Shown: positions 8,327-16,525, counted from the first letter of the stretch. The stretch: 52,223 bases of DNA from CAZAAW01 sp964483325 (GCA_964483325.1 CAZAAW010000017.1:1-52223); one strand, 5' to 3'. The notes: generated by a model not told the origin, from the letters alone. Made by a program: numbers and translations.

Positions 8327-8770
8327 CTACTGGCCGAGAGACGCCAGCGTCTCGTCGATGAACTTCTTGCCGCGGCCGACCACCTTCACCGCCTTGGCGG
8401 AGTCGAGGTTGGTCAGGTTCTCGCCGACCTGGATCAGGCCGACCATGCCCATGGCGTAGTGCGGCTTGCACTTGTAGCCGTAGATGCCCTCGACGGTGAA
8501 CGTGACGTCGATCTCTTCGTTGATCTTGCCGGCGAACGGCTCGGCTCCCTCGGGCAGCATGCCCTCGATGCTCTCGGCATTGTGGCTCGGCTGCGTCGGT
8601 ACGAAGCGGACGGTATCCCCCACGGCGATCTTCAGGAAACTCGGCTCGAACACCATCGACCGGCCGTCTTCGGAACGGCTCAGCATGTGGACGACATGCT
8701 CGGCTGCACCAGCCGGCACCGACAGGACAAGGCCGCCAGCCAGGGCCAGCCACGCAATCATGCGCTTCAT
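8327..8770 (-). CDS. Pseudoazurin, periplasmic type I copper protein
   Basis: Small blue-copper electron carrier, typically donating to nitrite or nitrous oxide reductase or peroxidase. The true start is the ATG at 8770 (MKRMIAWLALAGGLVLSVPA, 147 residues) with a GGGAG site upstream. The signal peptide ends near GAA/EHVV. Type I copper ligands are His63 in PSHNAES, Cys101 and His104 in YGYKCKPHYAMGM, and Met109; the C-x2-H-x4-M spacing is that of pseudoazurins. No denitrification gene is in the window, so its partner enzyme is elsewhere. It could equally serve as a periplasmic electron acceptor for the nearby PQQ dehydrogenases, which is speculation. Two palindromes lie about 120-160 bases upstream. 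Confidence 0.93.
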   Translation of the reverse strand: MKRMIAWLALAGGLVLSVPAGAAEHVVHMLSRSEDGRSMVFEPSFLKIAVGDTVRFVPTQPSHNAESIEGMLPEGAEPFAGKINEEIDVTFTVEGIYGYKCKPHYAMGMVGLIQVGENLTNLDSAKAVKVVGRGKKFIDETLASLGQ

Positions 8771-8890
8771 TGGACACACTCCCTCATTGCGGCTGCCGGC
8801 GGCAGCCGTCACGAAGGTATTGAACGTTGCTTGAAAGTGAAACGACAGTGATTGGACGAATCGCCGCATGAATATTGAATAACAATAAGA

Positions 8891-8906
8891 ATATCTCCAG
8901 AGATAT
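8891..8906. promoter_or_regulatory. Perfect 16-base palindrome upstream of pseudoazurin
   Basis: ATATCTC-CA-GAGATAT, two 7-base arms and a 2-base centre, in an AT-rich stretch between the FNR-like site and the pseudoazurin start. It could be an operator or part of an untranslated leader. No regulator is known to me for this sequence. Confidence 0.45.
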
Positions 8907-8915
8907 ACACTCGCA

Positions 8916-8929
8916 TTGAAATAATTCAA
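8916..8929. promoter_or_regulatory. FNR/NnrR-like box upstream of pseudoazurin
   Basis: TTGAA-ATAA-TTCAA is a perfect 14-base dyad that fits the broad FNR/CRP-family pattern TTGA-N6-TCAA. Pseudoazurin genes of denitrifiers are commonly controlled by FNR-type regulators. A site centred near 8922 would activate a promoter with its start near 8881 on the minus strand, leaving a leader of about 110 bases before the ATG at 8770. Confidence 0.5.
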
Positions 8930-9009
8930 TTCAGGCGGCGGTGATCAGGTGTTCCTTCGGCAGGGACCGCCAGGCGTTCATCGGGACGGTTTAGGGGAGG
9001 AGCGGGCCA

Positions 9010-9030
9010 CCTCCGGCGAGTCTCCGGAGG
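9010..9030. terminator. Hairpin after lysS
   Basis: CCTCCGG and CCGGAGG form a perfect 7-base stem around a 7-base loop, 12 bases past the lysS stop on the minus strand. No T-run follows, so it may act as a Rho-assisted or weak terminator. Confidence 0.4.
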
Positions 9031-9041
9031 CGGCAGCTGTT

Positions 9042-10712
9042 TCAGGCGGTCACCAGTTCGCCGGCGAGGGCGCGGCGGATGAGGGCGCGCGTCTCGGCAA
9101 GGCCGTAGATCGCCACGAAGGACCCGAAGCGCGGGCCTTTCTCCAGCCCGAGCAGGATCTGATAGAGCGTCGAGAACCAGCTGAGGGCGACGGCCGGGCG
9201 ACCGTCCGGCCCCGGCTTGGACGTGTCCTGGAAGCGCGGGAAGGAGCGCCCGACATCGTATATGGCGGTCTGTATTGCATCCGGTGCCGTCTCGCCGGCC
9301 TCCTGCAGGCGGCCGAGCGACGCGTCGAGAGCGGTCAATGCCTCGCGCTCGACGTCGTCGGCCGGGCGGAACACCTTCGTCGGGTCGACGAAGTCGCGAT
9401 AGTAGCGGACGGCATAGCCGACCAGCTCGTCGAGCTTGGGATGCGTCTGCGGCGTCACCCCGGGGACGTGGCGCAGGATGAACCCCCACAGCACGTCCTT
9501 GTCGGAGGCGTTCGAGGCGCTGGCGAGGTTCAGCAGCATCGAGAAGGTCACCGGCAGGTCGATCGTCGGCGGCTGGCCGGAATGGATGTGCCAGACGGGA
9601 TTGCCGAGGCGCCGGTCGGCGTCGTCGCGCGGATAGGTGCGCAGGAAGTCGAAATAGTCGTCGACGGCGCGCGGGATGACATCGAAATAGAGCCGCTTTG
9701 CCGCCTTCGGCTTCTGGTACATGAAGAGGGCCAGGCTCTCCGGCGAGGCATAGGTAAGCCACTCCTCGATCGTCAGGCCGTTGCCCTTCGACTTGGAGAT
9801 CTTCTGCCCCTTCTCGTCGAGGAAGAGCTCGTAATTGAAGCCCTCCGGCGGCGACACGCCGAGCACGCGGCAGATCTGACCCGACAGCTTGACGGAATCG
9901 ATGAGGTCCTTGCCGGCCATCTCGTAGTCGACGCCGAGCGCCGCCCAGCGCATCGCCCAGTCGGCCTTCCACTGGCACTTCACATGGCCGCCGGTCACCG
10001 GAACCTCGACCAGCGCGTTGCTGTCGGGATCGCGATAGACGATCGTCCCGGCATCGACCTTGCGCTCAAGGATCGGCACCTGCAGCACGGCGCCGGTCGT
10101 GGGCGAGAGCGGCAGGAAAGGCGAATAGGTCTGGGCCCGCTCCTCGCGCAGCGAGGGCAGCATGATCGCCATCACCTCCTCATAGGCCGCCAGCATCTTC
10201 AGCAGCACCGCGTCGAAGCGGCCGGAGGCGTAGTAGTCCGTCGCGCTGCCGAATTCGTAGCTGAAGCCGAAGCGGTCGAGGAAGCCGCGCAGCATCGCAT
10301 TGTTGTGGTGACCGAAGCTCTCGTATTTGCCGAAAGGGTCGGGAATCTTCGTCAGCGGCTGGTTGAGATACTGCCGCACCATCTCCTTGTTAGGGATGTT
10401 GTCCGGCACCTTGCGCAGCCCGTCCATGTCGTCGGAGAAGCACAGAAGCCGCGTCGGCACGGTGTCGCGCGTCAGCAGCCGGAAGGCGGTGCGCACCATC
10501 GTCGTGCGCGCCACCTCGCCGAAGGTGCCGATATGCGGCAGGCCCGACGGGCCGTAGCCGGTCTCGAACAGCACCTCGCGGTTCCTGTCCGGGCGCGCCT
10601 CGAGACGCGCGACGATCTTCCGGGCTTCCTCGAACGGCCAGGCTTTCGACCGCTGCGCCGCCTCGACAAGGGTATCGGAAACGTCAAGCGGCGGCAGGTG
10701 GGCCTCGGGCAT
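9042..10712 (-). CDS. lysS: Lysyl-tRNA synthetase, class I
   Basis: Class I (archaeal-type) LysRS, which charges tRNA-Lys; alphaproteobacteria often carry this form instead of the class II enzyme. The protein is 556 residues from the ATG at 10712 (MPEAHLPPLDVSDTLVEAAQ), although the frame stays open much further upstream. The HIGH signature is SGLPHIGTFGEV at about residues 56-67 and the KMSKS signature is GQKISKSKGNG. Motifs between them (FSDDMDGLRKVPDN, GHVKCQWKADWAMRW) are typical of class I LysRS. It is divergent from the TerB-like gene across about 180 GC-rich bases in which I see no specific site. Confidence 0.95.
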   Translation of the reverse strand: MPEAHLPPLDVSDTLVEAAQRSKAWPFEEARKIVARLEARPDRNREVLFETGYGPSGLPHIGTFGEVARTTMVRTAFRLLTRDTVPTRLLCFSDDMDGLRKVPDNIPNKEMVRQYLNQPLTKIPDPFGKYESFGHHNNAMLRGFLDRFGFSYEFGSATDYYASGRFDAVLLKMLAAYEEVMAIMLPSLREERAQTYSPFLPLSPTTGAVLQVPILERKVDAGTIVYRDPDSNALVEVPVTGGHVKCQWKADWAMRWAALGVDYEMAGKDLIDSVKLSGQICRVLGVSPPEGFNYELFLDEKGQKISKSKGNGLTIEEWLTYASPESLALFMYQKPKAAKRLYFDVIPRAVDDYFDFLRTYPRDDADRRLGNPVWHIHSGQPPTIDLPVTFSMLLNLASASNASDKDVLWGFILRHVPGVTPQTHPKLDELVGYAVRYYRDFVDPTKVFRPADDVEREALTALDASLGRLQEAGETAPDAIQTAIYDVGRSFPRFQDTSKPGPDGRPAVALSWFSTLYQILLGLEKGPRFGSFVAIYGLAETRALIRRALAGELVTA

Positions 10713-10895
10713 CAGATCTCGGTCCAGGGTTGGGAGAGGGCTCGGTCGAAAACGAGCGCCCGGACAGTAGAAATGCACGGGAAGCGCGTCAACAGCGCCG
10801 GCTGCCGCAGCTTTCGCCATGGCGCGGCGACGCCGGATCGGCTTGTACACATCGATGCGCTCCCTTAGGAACGACGGGCGGATAGAGCAAAAGGG

Positions 10896-11324
10896 ATGGC
10901 CATGACGCTGAGGATGCAGACGATCAGTCACCATGAGGCGCTGATCTTCGTGATGGTCATGCTGTCGGCTGCCGACCGCGCCATGCCCGATCGCGAATTG
11001 CGCACCATCGGCGACCTGGTGAAGCGGCAGCCGATCTTCGCCGACTTCCCCTCCGACAGGCTGCTGACGGTGGCGCAGGACTTCGGCGCCCGCATGCAGG
11101 CGCCGAACGGCCTCCAGTCGGTCCTCGACCTGATCGCCGATACCCTGCCGCCGATGCTCTACGACACGGCCTACGCGCTCGCCGTCGAAGTGGCGGCGGC
11201 CGACCTCGCCGTCGGCGAGGAGGAGACGCGCCTCCTGCACCTGCTGCGCAACCGGCTCAACCTCGACACGCTCACCGTCGGTGCCATCGAGGCGAGCGCC
11301 CGCGCCCGCTTCCGCCGGTTCTAG
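10896..11324 (+). CDS. TerB-like (tellurite resistance family) protein
   Basis: A 142-residue all-helical cytosolic protein resembling the TerB/DjlA N-terminal fold. It has HHEALIFVMVMLSAADRAMPDREL in the first repeat and YALAVEVAAADLAVGEEETRLLHLL in the second; the two acidic DxxxxxxE helices are the family hallmark. Here it is a stand-alone protein rather than part of a ter operon, and its role is not known. Its stop overlaps by 4 bases with the stop of the convergent binding-protein gene. Confidence 0.75.
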   Translation: MAMTLRMQTISHHEALIFVMVMLSAADRAMPDRELRTIGDLVKRQPIFADFPSDRLLTVAQDFGARMQAPNGLQSVLDLIADTLPPMLYDTAYALAVEVAAADLAVGEEETRLLHLLRNRLNLDTLTVGAIEASARARFRRF

Positions 11325-12175
11325 TAGAAGCCGACGGGAAAATAGCGCAGGTAGAGCTCGGCATAGATGCCCTTGCTGTAGATCGCCTCCATGGCGCCGT
11401 TGAGGGCGTGGCGGAGGTTGCTGTCGTCCGGCCGCAGAGCGATCGCGAAGCCTTCGCCGAAGAAGTGCGGCTCCAGATAGGGACCGCCGGCGAAGACGCA
11501 GCAGGATCCCGCCGAAATGCCCTGCAGCCAGAAGGCAAGCTGGACGCCGTCGCCGAACAGCGCATCGGCGCGGCCGGAGCGCAGGGCCTGGCGGGCAGCC
11601 TCGGCATTGGGGAAGGGCTGGATCGCCGCTTCCGGAAAGAACGCCTGTAGGAAGGCCCGGTGCGCCGTGCCGTCGACGACGGCGATCGTGCGGCTGCTCA
11701 GGGACTGCGGCGAGATGTCGAGGCGCAGGCCGCGGCGCACGACGAAGCGCGCCGGCGAGCGCAGGTAGACGTCGCTGAAGGTGACCTCCTTGCGGCTCCG
11801 GTCGCTGATGGCGATGCCGGCAATGGCGGCATCGCTGCGCTTTTCGGTGATGCTGGGGATGAGGTCGTCCCACGGCCGCGCCTGGATCGTGCATTTCACG
11901 TCCAGCTCGGTGCAGATGGCGCGGGCGAGATCGATGTTGAAGCCGGTGAGGCGCCCGCTCGGGTCAGAGAAATTGAAGGGCGGGAAGTCGTCGGTGGTGA
12001 CGAAGCGGATGCCGGCAATGCTGCCGGCCGGGGGGCGCTCGGAGCGCCGCGCCGGATCCCAGAAGCCGGGGATGACCGGCGCCGAGGATTGCGCCTGCGC
12101 CGCCATCTCGCCGTCCAGCAGGACCAGTAGCGCCAGGGCGGTTGCCATGGCTGCCCGCCGGAAGGCGTCTGTCAA
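11321..12175 (-). CDS. Periplasmic binding protein (SBP family 3), orphan
   Basis: A 284-residue protein of the polar-amino-acid solute-binding family. It shows TTDDFPPFNFSDPSGRLTGF, then NIDLARAICTELDVKC, the segment RSDAAIAGIAISDRSRKEV and a C-terminal lobe ending AELYLRYFPVGFY. The start chosen is TTG at 12175, because AGAAGG lies 9 bases upstream and it supplies the Arg-Arg n-region of a signal peptide (TDAFRRAAMATALALLVLL). An ATG at 12148 is the alternative. No permease or ATPase gene is near. It lies divergent from the first cytochrome c/PQQ dehydrogenase cassette, the context in which MxaJ/XoxJ-type binding proteins occur, but the sequence looks more like an ordinary amino-acid binder. 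Confidence 0.85.
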   Translation of the reverse strand: MTDAFRRAAMATALALLVLLDGEMAAQAQSSAPVIPGFWDPARRSERPPAGSIAGIRFVTTDDFPPFNFSDPSGRLTGFNIDLARAICTELDVKCTIQARPWDDLIPSITEKRSDAAIAGIAISDRSRKEVTFSDVYLRSPARFVVRRGLRLDISPQSLSSRTIAVVDGTAHRAFLQAFFPEAAIQPFPNAEAARQALRSGRADALFGDGVQLAFWLQGISAGSCCVFAGGPYLEPHFFGEGFAIALRPDDSNLRHALNGAMEAIYSKGIYAELYLRYFPVGFY

Positions 12176-12299
12176 ATAAGGCTGCCTTCTAGAAATTCCT
12201 GATCGCTGAAAAGCAGATCGGCACCTTTGCGGCAAACGGCGCCACACCCCAGAGCCTTTGACGAGCGCCTGCATTTCGGCGAGGTTGCATATCCGGAAA

Positions 12300-12429
12300 A
12301 TGTTCCTTGATGGGATGCCGCCACCGGGTGAGATAACCTTGTGATGGCAGGCTTTTCCATGCCGACGGGCGAGGAACATTATACGGCCTACTTAGAAAAC
12401 AAAGACACGATAAAGCGACGGAGGAACAT
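12300..12429. promoter_or_regulatory. Leader with three copies of AGGAACAT
   Basis: The divergent region between the binding protein and cytochrome c genes holds the 8-mer AGGAACAT three times: at 12300-12307 (minus), 12372-12379 (plus) and 12422-12429 (plus). The last copy overlaps the Shine-Dalgarno GGAGGA of the cytochrome gene. It may be a regulatory repeat or chance. Confidence 0.3.
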
Positions 12430-12431
12430 CG

Positions 12432-12962
12432 GTGAATCACCCTTCAATCAGGCCCAATCCAGTCCGGCGCCCGCTGCGCTGGCTGCCGCTGATCGCCGCC
12501 GGCGGCTTCCTGCTCGCGGCGGGCGCGCCCGCCGCCGCGCAGAATGTCGACCTAGGCTACAAGGTCTACAAGACCAAGATCGATTGCGGACTCTGCCATG
12601 GCTGGGCCGGCAACGGCGTGCCCGATGATCCGCGCCAGCCCAAGGGCGCCAATCTGCGCGAAACGACGCTCAACCGCGAGCAGCTGATCGAGGTCATCAA
12701 GTGCGGCCGTCCCGGCACCGGCATGCCGCATTTCGATGCCCGGGCCTATGAGGACAAGCGCTGCTACGATTCGACCCGCGCCGATCTCGGCGACCAGACG
12801 CCGCCAGGCTGGGGGACCTCGCTGATCGGCCGCGAGATGGAGGCGCTGGGCGACTATCTCATGGCCAAGGTCGTCGGCCAGGGGGAGATCACCAAGGAGC
12901 AGTGCTTCGAATATTACGGCGAGGGCGCTGCCGCCTGCGCCGAATATCCCGCCGCGCAGTAA
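12432..12962 (+). CDS. c-type cytochrome of PQQ dehydrogenase cassette 1
   Basis: Probable periplasmic electron acceptor for the PQQ dehydrogenase encoded convergently next to it. The 176-residue protein has a signal peptide (about residues 1-37, ending APAAAQ). A single haem site CGLCH is at 52-56, and the likely axial Met98 lies in GRPGTGMPHFDARAY. Four further cysteines (about 91, 111, 158, 169) are also present in the cassette 2 paralogue and may form disulfides. The start is GTG with GGAGGA 6 bases upstream. It is the functional analogue of XoxG/MxaG by context, but I cannot place it in that family by sequence. Confidence 0.9.
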   Translation: MNHPSIRPNPVRRPLRWLPLIAAGGFLLAAGAPAAAQNVDLGYKVYKTKIDCGLCHGWAGNGVPDDPRQPKGANLRETTLNREQLIEVIKCGRPGTGMPHFDARAYEDKRCYDSTRADLGDQTPPGWGTSLIGREMEALGDYLMAKVVGQGEITKEQCFEYYGEGAAACAEYPAAQ

Positions 12963-12969
12963 CGAAAAA

Positions 12970-12992
12970 GGGGAGCGGCGCTGCCGCTCCCC
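12970..12992. terminator. Bidirectional terminator between cytochrome c and dehydrogenase 1
   Basis: GGGGAGCGGC and GCCGCTCCCC form a perfect 10-base stem with a 3-base loop. On the minus strand the stem is followed by CTTTTT, making a classical intrinsic terminator for the dehydrogenase. On the plus strand it serves the cytochrome gene. Confidence 0.85.
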
Positions 12993-13014
12993 TCGCTGCC
13001 TATGCGCTCATGCG

Positions 13015-14799
13015 TCAGAGCGCGAACACGTAGACCATCGCGCCCTTCTGCATGCGGTCGAGCTCCTGATACTCGTCGGGGCTCGCCTCGCCGCCGGCGA
13101 TGACGGCGATGTACTGCTTGCCGCCGACCGCGTAGCTGATCACCGGCGCCTTGAACGAGATCGCCGTGTTGAAGCCCCACAGCGGCTCCAGCGTCTCGTC
13201 ATTATAGGCCGTCACGGTGCCGTCCAGCTCGCCCGTGAACACCAGGCCGCCGGCCGTCGCCAGCACGCCCGACTTGTTCTGGAAGGGCAGCTTGCGCTTG
13301 GCGACCGGCTGACCGGTCGTGACGTCGATGGCGGTCAGCATGCCGTAGGGCGACAGGAAGCGCCCGGTGCCGCCGAGCCACGACTTGCCGACGCCCATCG
13401 GATTGCCGCCGTCAGCGCCGACCGGCGTCTGCGGCTCGACCTTGATGCCCTCGCAGCCGTCGGCACCGCCGGCGAAAGCGATATGGCGGTCGGGGTTGTA
13501 GGCAGGCGGCTGCCACCGCAGGGCGCCGACCGGCGTCGGGCAGGCCATGACCTCGAGATTGGCGCGGTTGTTGCGCGTCTCGGGTATATAGGTCTGCACG
13601 TCCTTGGCCGGATCGTACTCGACCGGCTTGCCGGTCTTCGGATCGAGCCCGGCGGTCCAGTTCACCTCGTCCACGAACTGCGCGCCGGAGATGAAGGCGC
13701 CGTTGGTGCGATCGAGCTGATAGAAGAAGCCGTTGCGGGCGAAATGGCCGACGATCTTGCGGGTCTGGCCGTTGATCTCGGCGTCATAGAGGAAGTGAAC
13801 GCCGTTCTCGTCATAGTCCCAGGACTCGTTGGGCGTGTACTGGAAGTACCACTTCATCGAGCCGTCATCGATGTTGAAGGCGATGGCGGAATTGGTGAAG
13901 AGGTTGTCGCCGGGCCGGAACTCCGGATCGAACATCGGCACCGGGTTGGCGGTGCCCCAGATCGTCACGCGCTGCTCCGGATCATACGAACCGGTGGTCC
14001 ACAGCGAGCCGCCGCCGGTGCGCCAGGCATTGTGCTCGTCCTTCCAGGTCTCGCTGCCGGGCTCGCCCGGCGCCGGCACGGTGAAGGTCCGCCACATCTC
14101 GTCGCCGGTGTTGACGTCCAGCGCCGCCAGCCAGCCGCGCGTGCCGTTGTCGCCCTTCGACTGGCCGACCAGCAGCCGGCCCTCGGTGGCGATCGGCGCG
14201 GCGGTGAAGCCTTCGCCGCCGTCGAACTCCCAGTTCTCCTCGGTGCGGGCGACCTGCTTGTCCCAGACGATCTCGCCGGTCTCGTAGTCGATGGCGACGA
14301 CGCGGCCGTCGATCAGGTTCTCCAGAAGGTAGTTGCCGAACACGGCATGGCCGCGGGTGCGGCGGCCGGAATTGGACGGGCCGGTCTTGTCGATCGCCGG
14401 GTCCGTCACCCAGAGGATCTTGGCGGCTTTGCCGTCGCTGACGTCGACCTTGTACATGTTCCCCCAACCGTCGTTGAAGGTCATGATGCCGTCGATGACG
14501 AGGGGCGGGTTCTCCAGGTCGGCTGTCGTCGTCGTGGCTTCCAGGGCCGTCGGCACCGGGATCGTGAACGCCACATGGAGATTGGCGACGTTGTCGCGAT
14601 TGATCTCGTTCAGCCGGGAATAGCGGTGCGCCTGGAAGTTGCCGAGTGAATGCAGCCAGTTCTCCGGCGTCTGGTCCGAGTTCTCGAGCTGCTGCTGCGT
14701 AACGTCGATGGCCATCGCAGGCAGGCTTGCGGCAGAAGCAAGAAGCGCTGCTGCCAATGCGATCCGGACGGGCCGGCCGATTCCTTGGTTCGTCTCCAT
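13015..14799 (-). CDS. PQQ-dependent alcohol dehydrogenase, lanthanide-type, copy 1
   Basis: Periplasmic eight-bladed quinoprotein of the methanol/ethanol dehydrogenase family. It oxidises an alcohol (or aldehyde) with PQQ and passes electrons to cytochrome c. 594 residues from the ATG at 14799; the ATG at 14802 is too close to the GAGG site, and the paralogue also begins METN. A signal peptide ends near residue 30 (PAMA). Blade motifs such as GRVVAIDYETGEIVWDK and DGTVTAYNDETLEPLWGF recur. Catalytic Asp328 and the extra Asp330 lie in SWDYDENGV; this D-x-D is the lanthanide signature of XoxF/ExaF proteins. Asn285 is kept. The metal-ligand Glu of GAELGVRG is replaced by Asp217 (SKGDNGTRG). The vicinal Cys-Cys of MxaF/XoxF is absent; the Cys420-Cys449 pair is kept. 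Substrate unknown. Confidence 0.93.
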   Translation of the reverse strand: METNQGIGRPVRIALAAALLASAASLPAMAIDVTQQQLENSDQTPENWLHSLGNFQAHRYSRLNEINRDNVANLHVAFTIPVPTALEATTTTADLENPPLVIDGIMTFNDGWGNMYKVDVSDGKAAKILWVTDPAIDKTGPSNSGRRTRGHAVFGNYLLENLIDGRVVAIDYETGEIVWDKQVARTEENWEFDGGEGFTAAPIATEGRLLVGQSKGDNGTRGWLAALDVNTGDEMWRTFTVPAPGEPGSETWKDEHNAWRTGGGSLWTTGSYDPEQRVTIWGTANPVPMFDPEFRPGDNLFTNSAIAFNIDDGSMKWYFQYTPNESWDYDENGVHFLYDAEINGQTRKIVGHFARNGFFYQLDRTNGAFISGAQFVDEVNWTAGLDPKTGKPVEYDPAKDVQTYIPETRNNRANLEVMACPTPVGALRWQPPAYNPDRHIAFAGGADGCEGIKVEPQTPVGADGGNPMGVGKSWLGGTGRFLSPYGMLTAIDVTTGQPVAKRKLPFQNKSGVLATAGGLVFTGELDGTVTAYNDETLEPLWGFNTAISFKAPVISYAVGGKQYIAVIAGGEASPDEYQELDRMQKGAMVYVFAL

Positions 14800-14821
14800 C
14801 ATTGCCTCTCTTATTGTTGAC

Positions 14822-14845
14822 TCGCAAATTCAAATTTACTTGCGA
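14822..14845. promoter_or_regulatory. Inverted repeat in dehydrogenase 1 / pentapeptide 1 promoter
   Basis: TCGCAA and TTGCGA are separated by 12 AT-rich bases, about 20 bases upstream of the dehydrogenase 1 start. The 220-base divergent region 14800-15021 is clearly more AT-rich than its neighbours and must hold promoters for both genes. The dyad is a candidate operator. It is not present in the corresponding region of cassette 2. Confidence 0.4.
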
Positions 14846-15021
14846 AATGCAAACCTAGAGCGGCAGTAGAAGACTTACAAGTTGTTTACCGCCATATATT
14901 ACGTTGACCTTATGAATTGTTCGGTCGAAGAGCTTGAACTGGAAGGTCATAAGCAGGAGATTGCGTGATGAGTGGAGAGACAATACATATTGAAAAGGAT
15001 GATTGTTCATAAGGCGAGCAG

Positions 15022-16470
15022 ATGATGCGTTCAGCCGAACTATGCCGATTGGTGTTCGGGCTGGCGCTCGCTGCCGCGATCCCGACCGCGGGACACGCCG
15101 CCGCCCCGGACGGCGGGCTTCCCGCCACCTTCTGGGACATCGCCCTCGGCAGCCATGCCGCGGAACTGTCGCTGAGCGATTTCGGCGACTTCGCCTGCGG
15201 CACCAATGGCGGTCCGCCGGCGACGCCGCTGCCAGGCTGGACGGCGTTCGGCACTTGCGCGGCGGAGCCGGGGAGCGGCCTCCGCGAAGTCTATTTCCGC
15301 TACGACGACGAGGCCGAATACTGGGCCCTCGCCAGAAACATGCCGATGCAGGCGGCGGCCAGCCGGGGCACCACCCTCTACGCCCAGCCGGTCATCCTCT
15401 CGGCGCTTTTCGACGAGGACGGCTTCGTCCTCGCCCTGCGTGCCGTGTCGGACCCGCGCGTGCCGGTGACACAGCGGGAGATGGGGGCGGCGCTGCGCAA
15501 TTTCCTGGTCTCCCGTTTCGGTCTCGACGACTGGGCCTGCTCCGACCTGCCGCGCGAGGAGGGGGAGACCGATTTCGGCGGCAGCTTTCTCAAGGAGCAA
15601 TGTCGCAAAGAGGTGGAGACGGCCGATCTCGGCATCGAGGCGCGCTATCTACGCAAGCCCGGCCAGTTCGGCATCGATCCGCATAGCGGCGAGCGCGTGC
15701 AGGGCCTCTTCGTCAGCGAGACGCGCTTCGAGATGCGGCTGCGCGGCGCGGTTCCCGACCGCGAGGCGCGCCTGGCGGCGGTTGCGGCCGGCGAGACCGC
15801 GGCGGTCGCCGGCGACCGCGAGCGGGCGATGAACTGCCCGGGCTGCGACCTGCGCGGCGTCAATCTCAAGCGCCAGGACCTGCGCGGCGCCAATCTCGCC
15901 GGCGCCGATCTCAGCGGCGCCATCCTGCACGCCGCCAACCTCGCCGGCGCCGACCTCACCGGCGCGACCCTGACCGGCGCCAATCTCAACCGCGCCGATC
16001 TGCGCCGTGCCCGGCTGGCAGGCGCCAAGCTCGTCGAGGCGCTGCTTTACGACACGCGCCTCGAGGCGGCCGATCTCTCGCAGGGCGATCTCAGCCGCGC
16101 CCGGATGGCCGAGGCGTCGCTGGTGCGGGCCAACCTTTCCGGCGCCCGGCTTGTTGCCGTCGACCTCAGCAATGGGCGCCTTTCCGACGCCAACCTGGAA
16201 GGCGCCGATATCGGCGGCACCTGGCTGCCCAATGCCGAGCTGAGCCGCGCCAATCTGCGCGCCGCCAGCATCCTGGAGGCGGACCTCTCACGCGCCAAGC
16301 TGGTCGGGGCCAACCTTGCCGGCGCCGACATGCGCGGCACCGATCTCTACGGCGCCGATCTCCGCCGCGCCGATCTCACCGGCGCCAATTTCTCCAGCAC
16401 AAGGCTGACCACGGCGCTGCTGACGGAGGCGCAGACGGAAGGAACGATCTTCGAGGATGTGACCCGCTAA
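15022..16470 (+). CDS. Secreted pentapeptide-repeat protein, copy 1
   Basis: A 482-residue exported protein of two parts. After a signal peptide (about 1-27) comes a novel domain at about 28-270. It has four conserved cysteines (59, 79, 173, 194) and conserved segments CGTNGGPPATPL, YFRYDDEAEY and RVQGLFVSETRFE. A CPGC motif at 272-275 then opens about 40 tandem pentapeptides of the A(D/N)LxG type, forming a right-handed quadrilateral beta helix up to about residue 475. It is divergent from the PQQ dehydrogenase and duplicated with it, so it probably acts with it in the periplasm, for example as a scaffold, assembly factor or metal binder. That role is inference. Pentapeptide proteins are otherwise known as structural or DNA-mimic proteins. 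Confidence 0.85.
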   Translation: MMRSAELCRLVFGLALAAAIPTAGHAAAPDGGLPATFWDIALGSHAAELSLSDFGDFACGTNGGPPATPLPGWTAFGTCAAEPGSGLREVYFRYDDEAEYWALARNMPMQAAASRGTTLYAQPVILSALFDEDGFVLALRAVSDPRVPVTQREMGAALRNFLVSRFGLDDWACSDLPREEGETDFGGSFLKEQCRKEVETADLGIEARYLRKPGQFGIDPHSGERVQGLFVSETRFEMRLRGAVPDREARLAAVAAGETAAVAGDRERAMNCPGCDLRGVNLKRQDLRGANLAGADLSGAILHAANLAGADLTGATLTGANLNRADLRRARLAGAKLVEALLYDTRLEAADLSQGDLSRARMAEASLVRANLSGARLVAVDLSNGRLSDANLEGADIGGTWLPNAELSRANLRAASILEADLSRAKLVGANLAGADMRGTDLYGADLRRADLTGANFSSTRLTTALLTEAQTEGTIFEDVTR

Positions 16471-16506
16471 CAGGCCGCTTGTTGCATCCGCTCCAGACTG
16501 ACGCGA

Positions 16507-16525
16507 TTGTATGCGTTCCATACAA
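16507..16525. promoter_or_regulatory. Perfect 19-base palindrome upstream of cytochrome c 2
   Basis: TTGTATG-CGTTC-CATACAA has two perfect 7-base arms and a 5-base centre. It lies 37 bases before the ATG of the second cytochrome gene, in the short gap after pentapeptide gene 1. Size and sequence (TTGTAT/ATACAA) resemble operators of GntR-type regulators. No equivalent was found in front of cytochrome c 1. No regulator gene is in the cassette. Confidence 0.6.

Noticed and set aside
10713..11894. Upstream extension of the lysS frame
   Set aside because: The frame stays open, but it runs through the TerB-like and binding-protein genes and carries no class I LysRS similarity before MPEAHLPP.
15840..16470. 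Tandem DNA repeats in the pentapeptide genes as a satellite or recombination hotspot
   Set aside because: The periodic ggcgccaatctc pattern is explained by the coded pentapeptide repeats.
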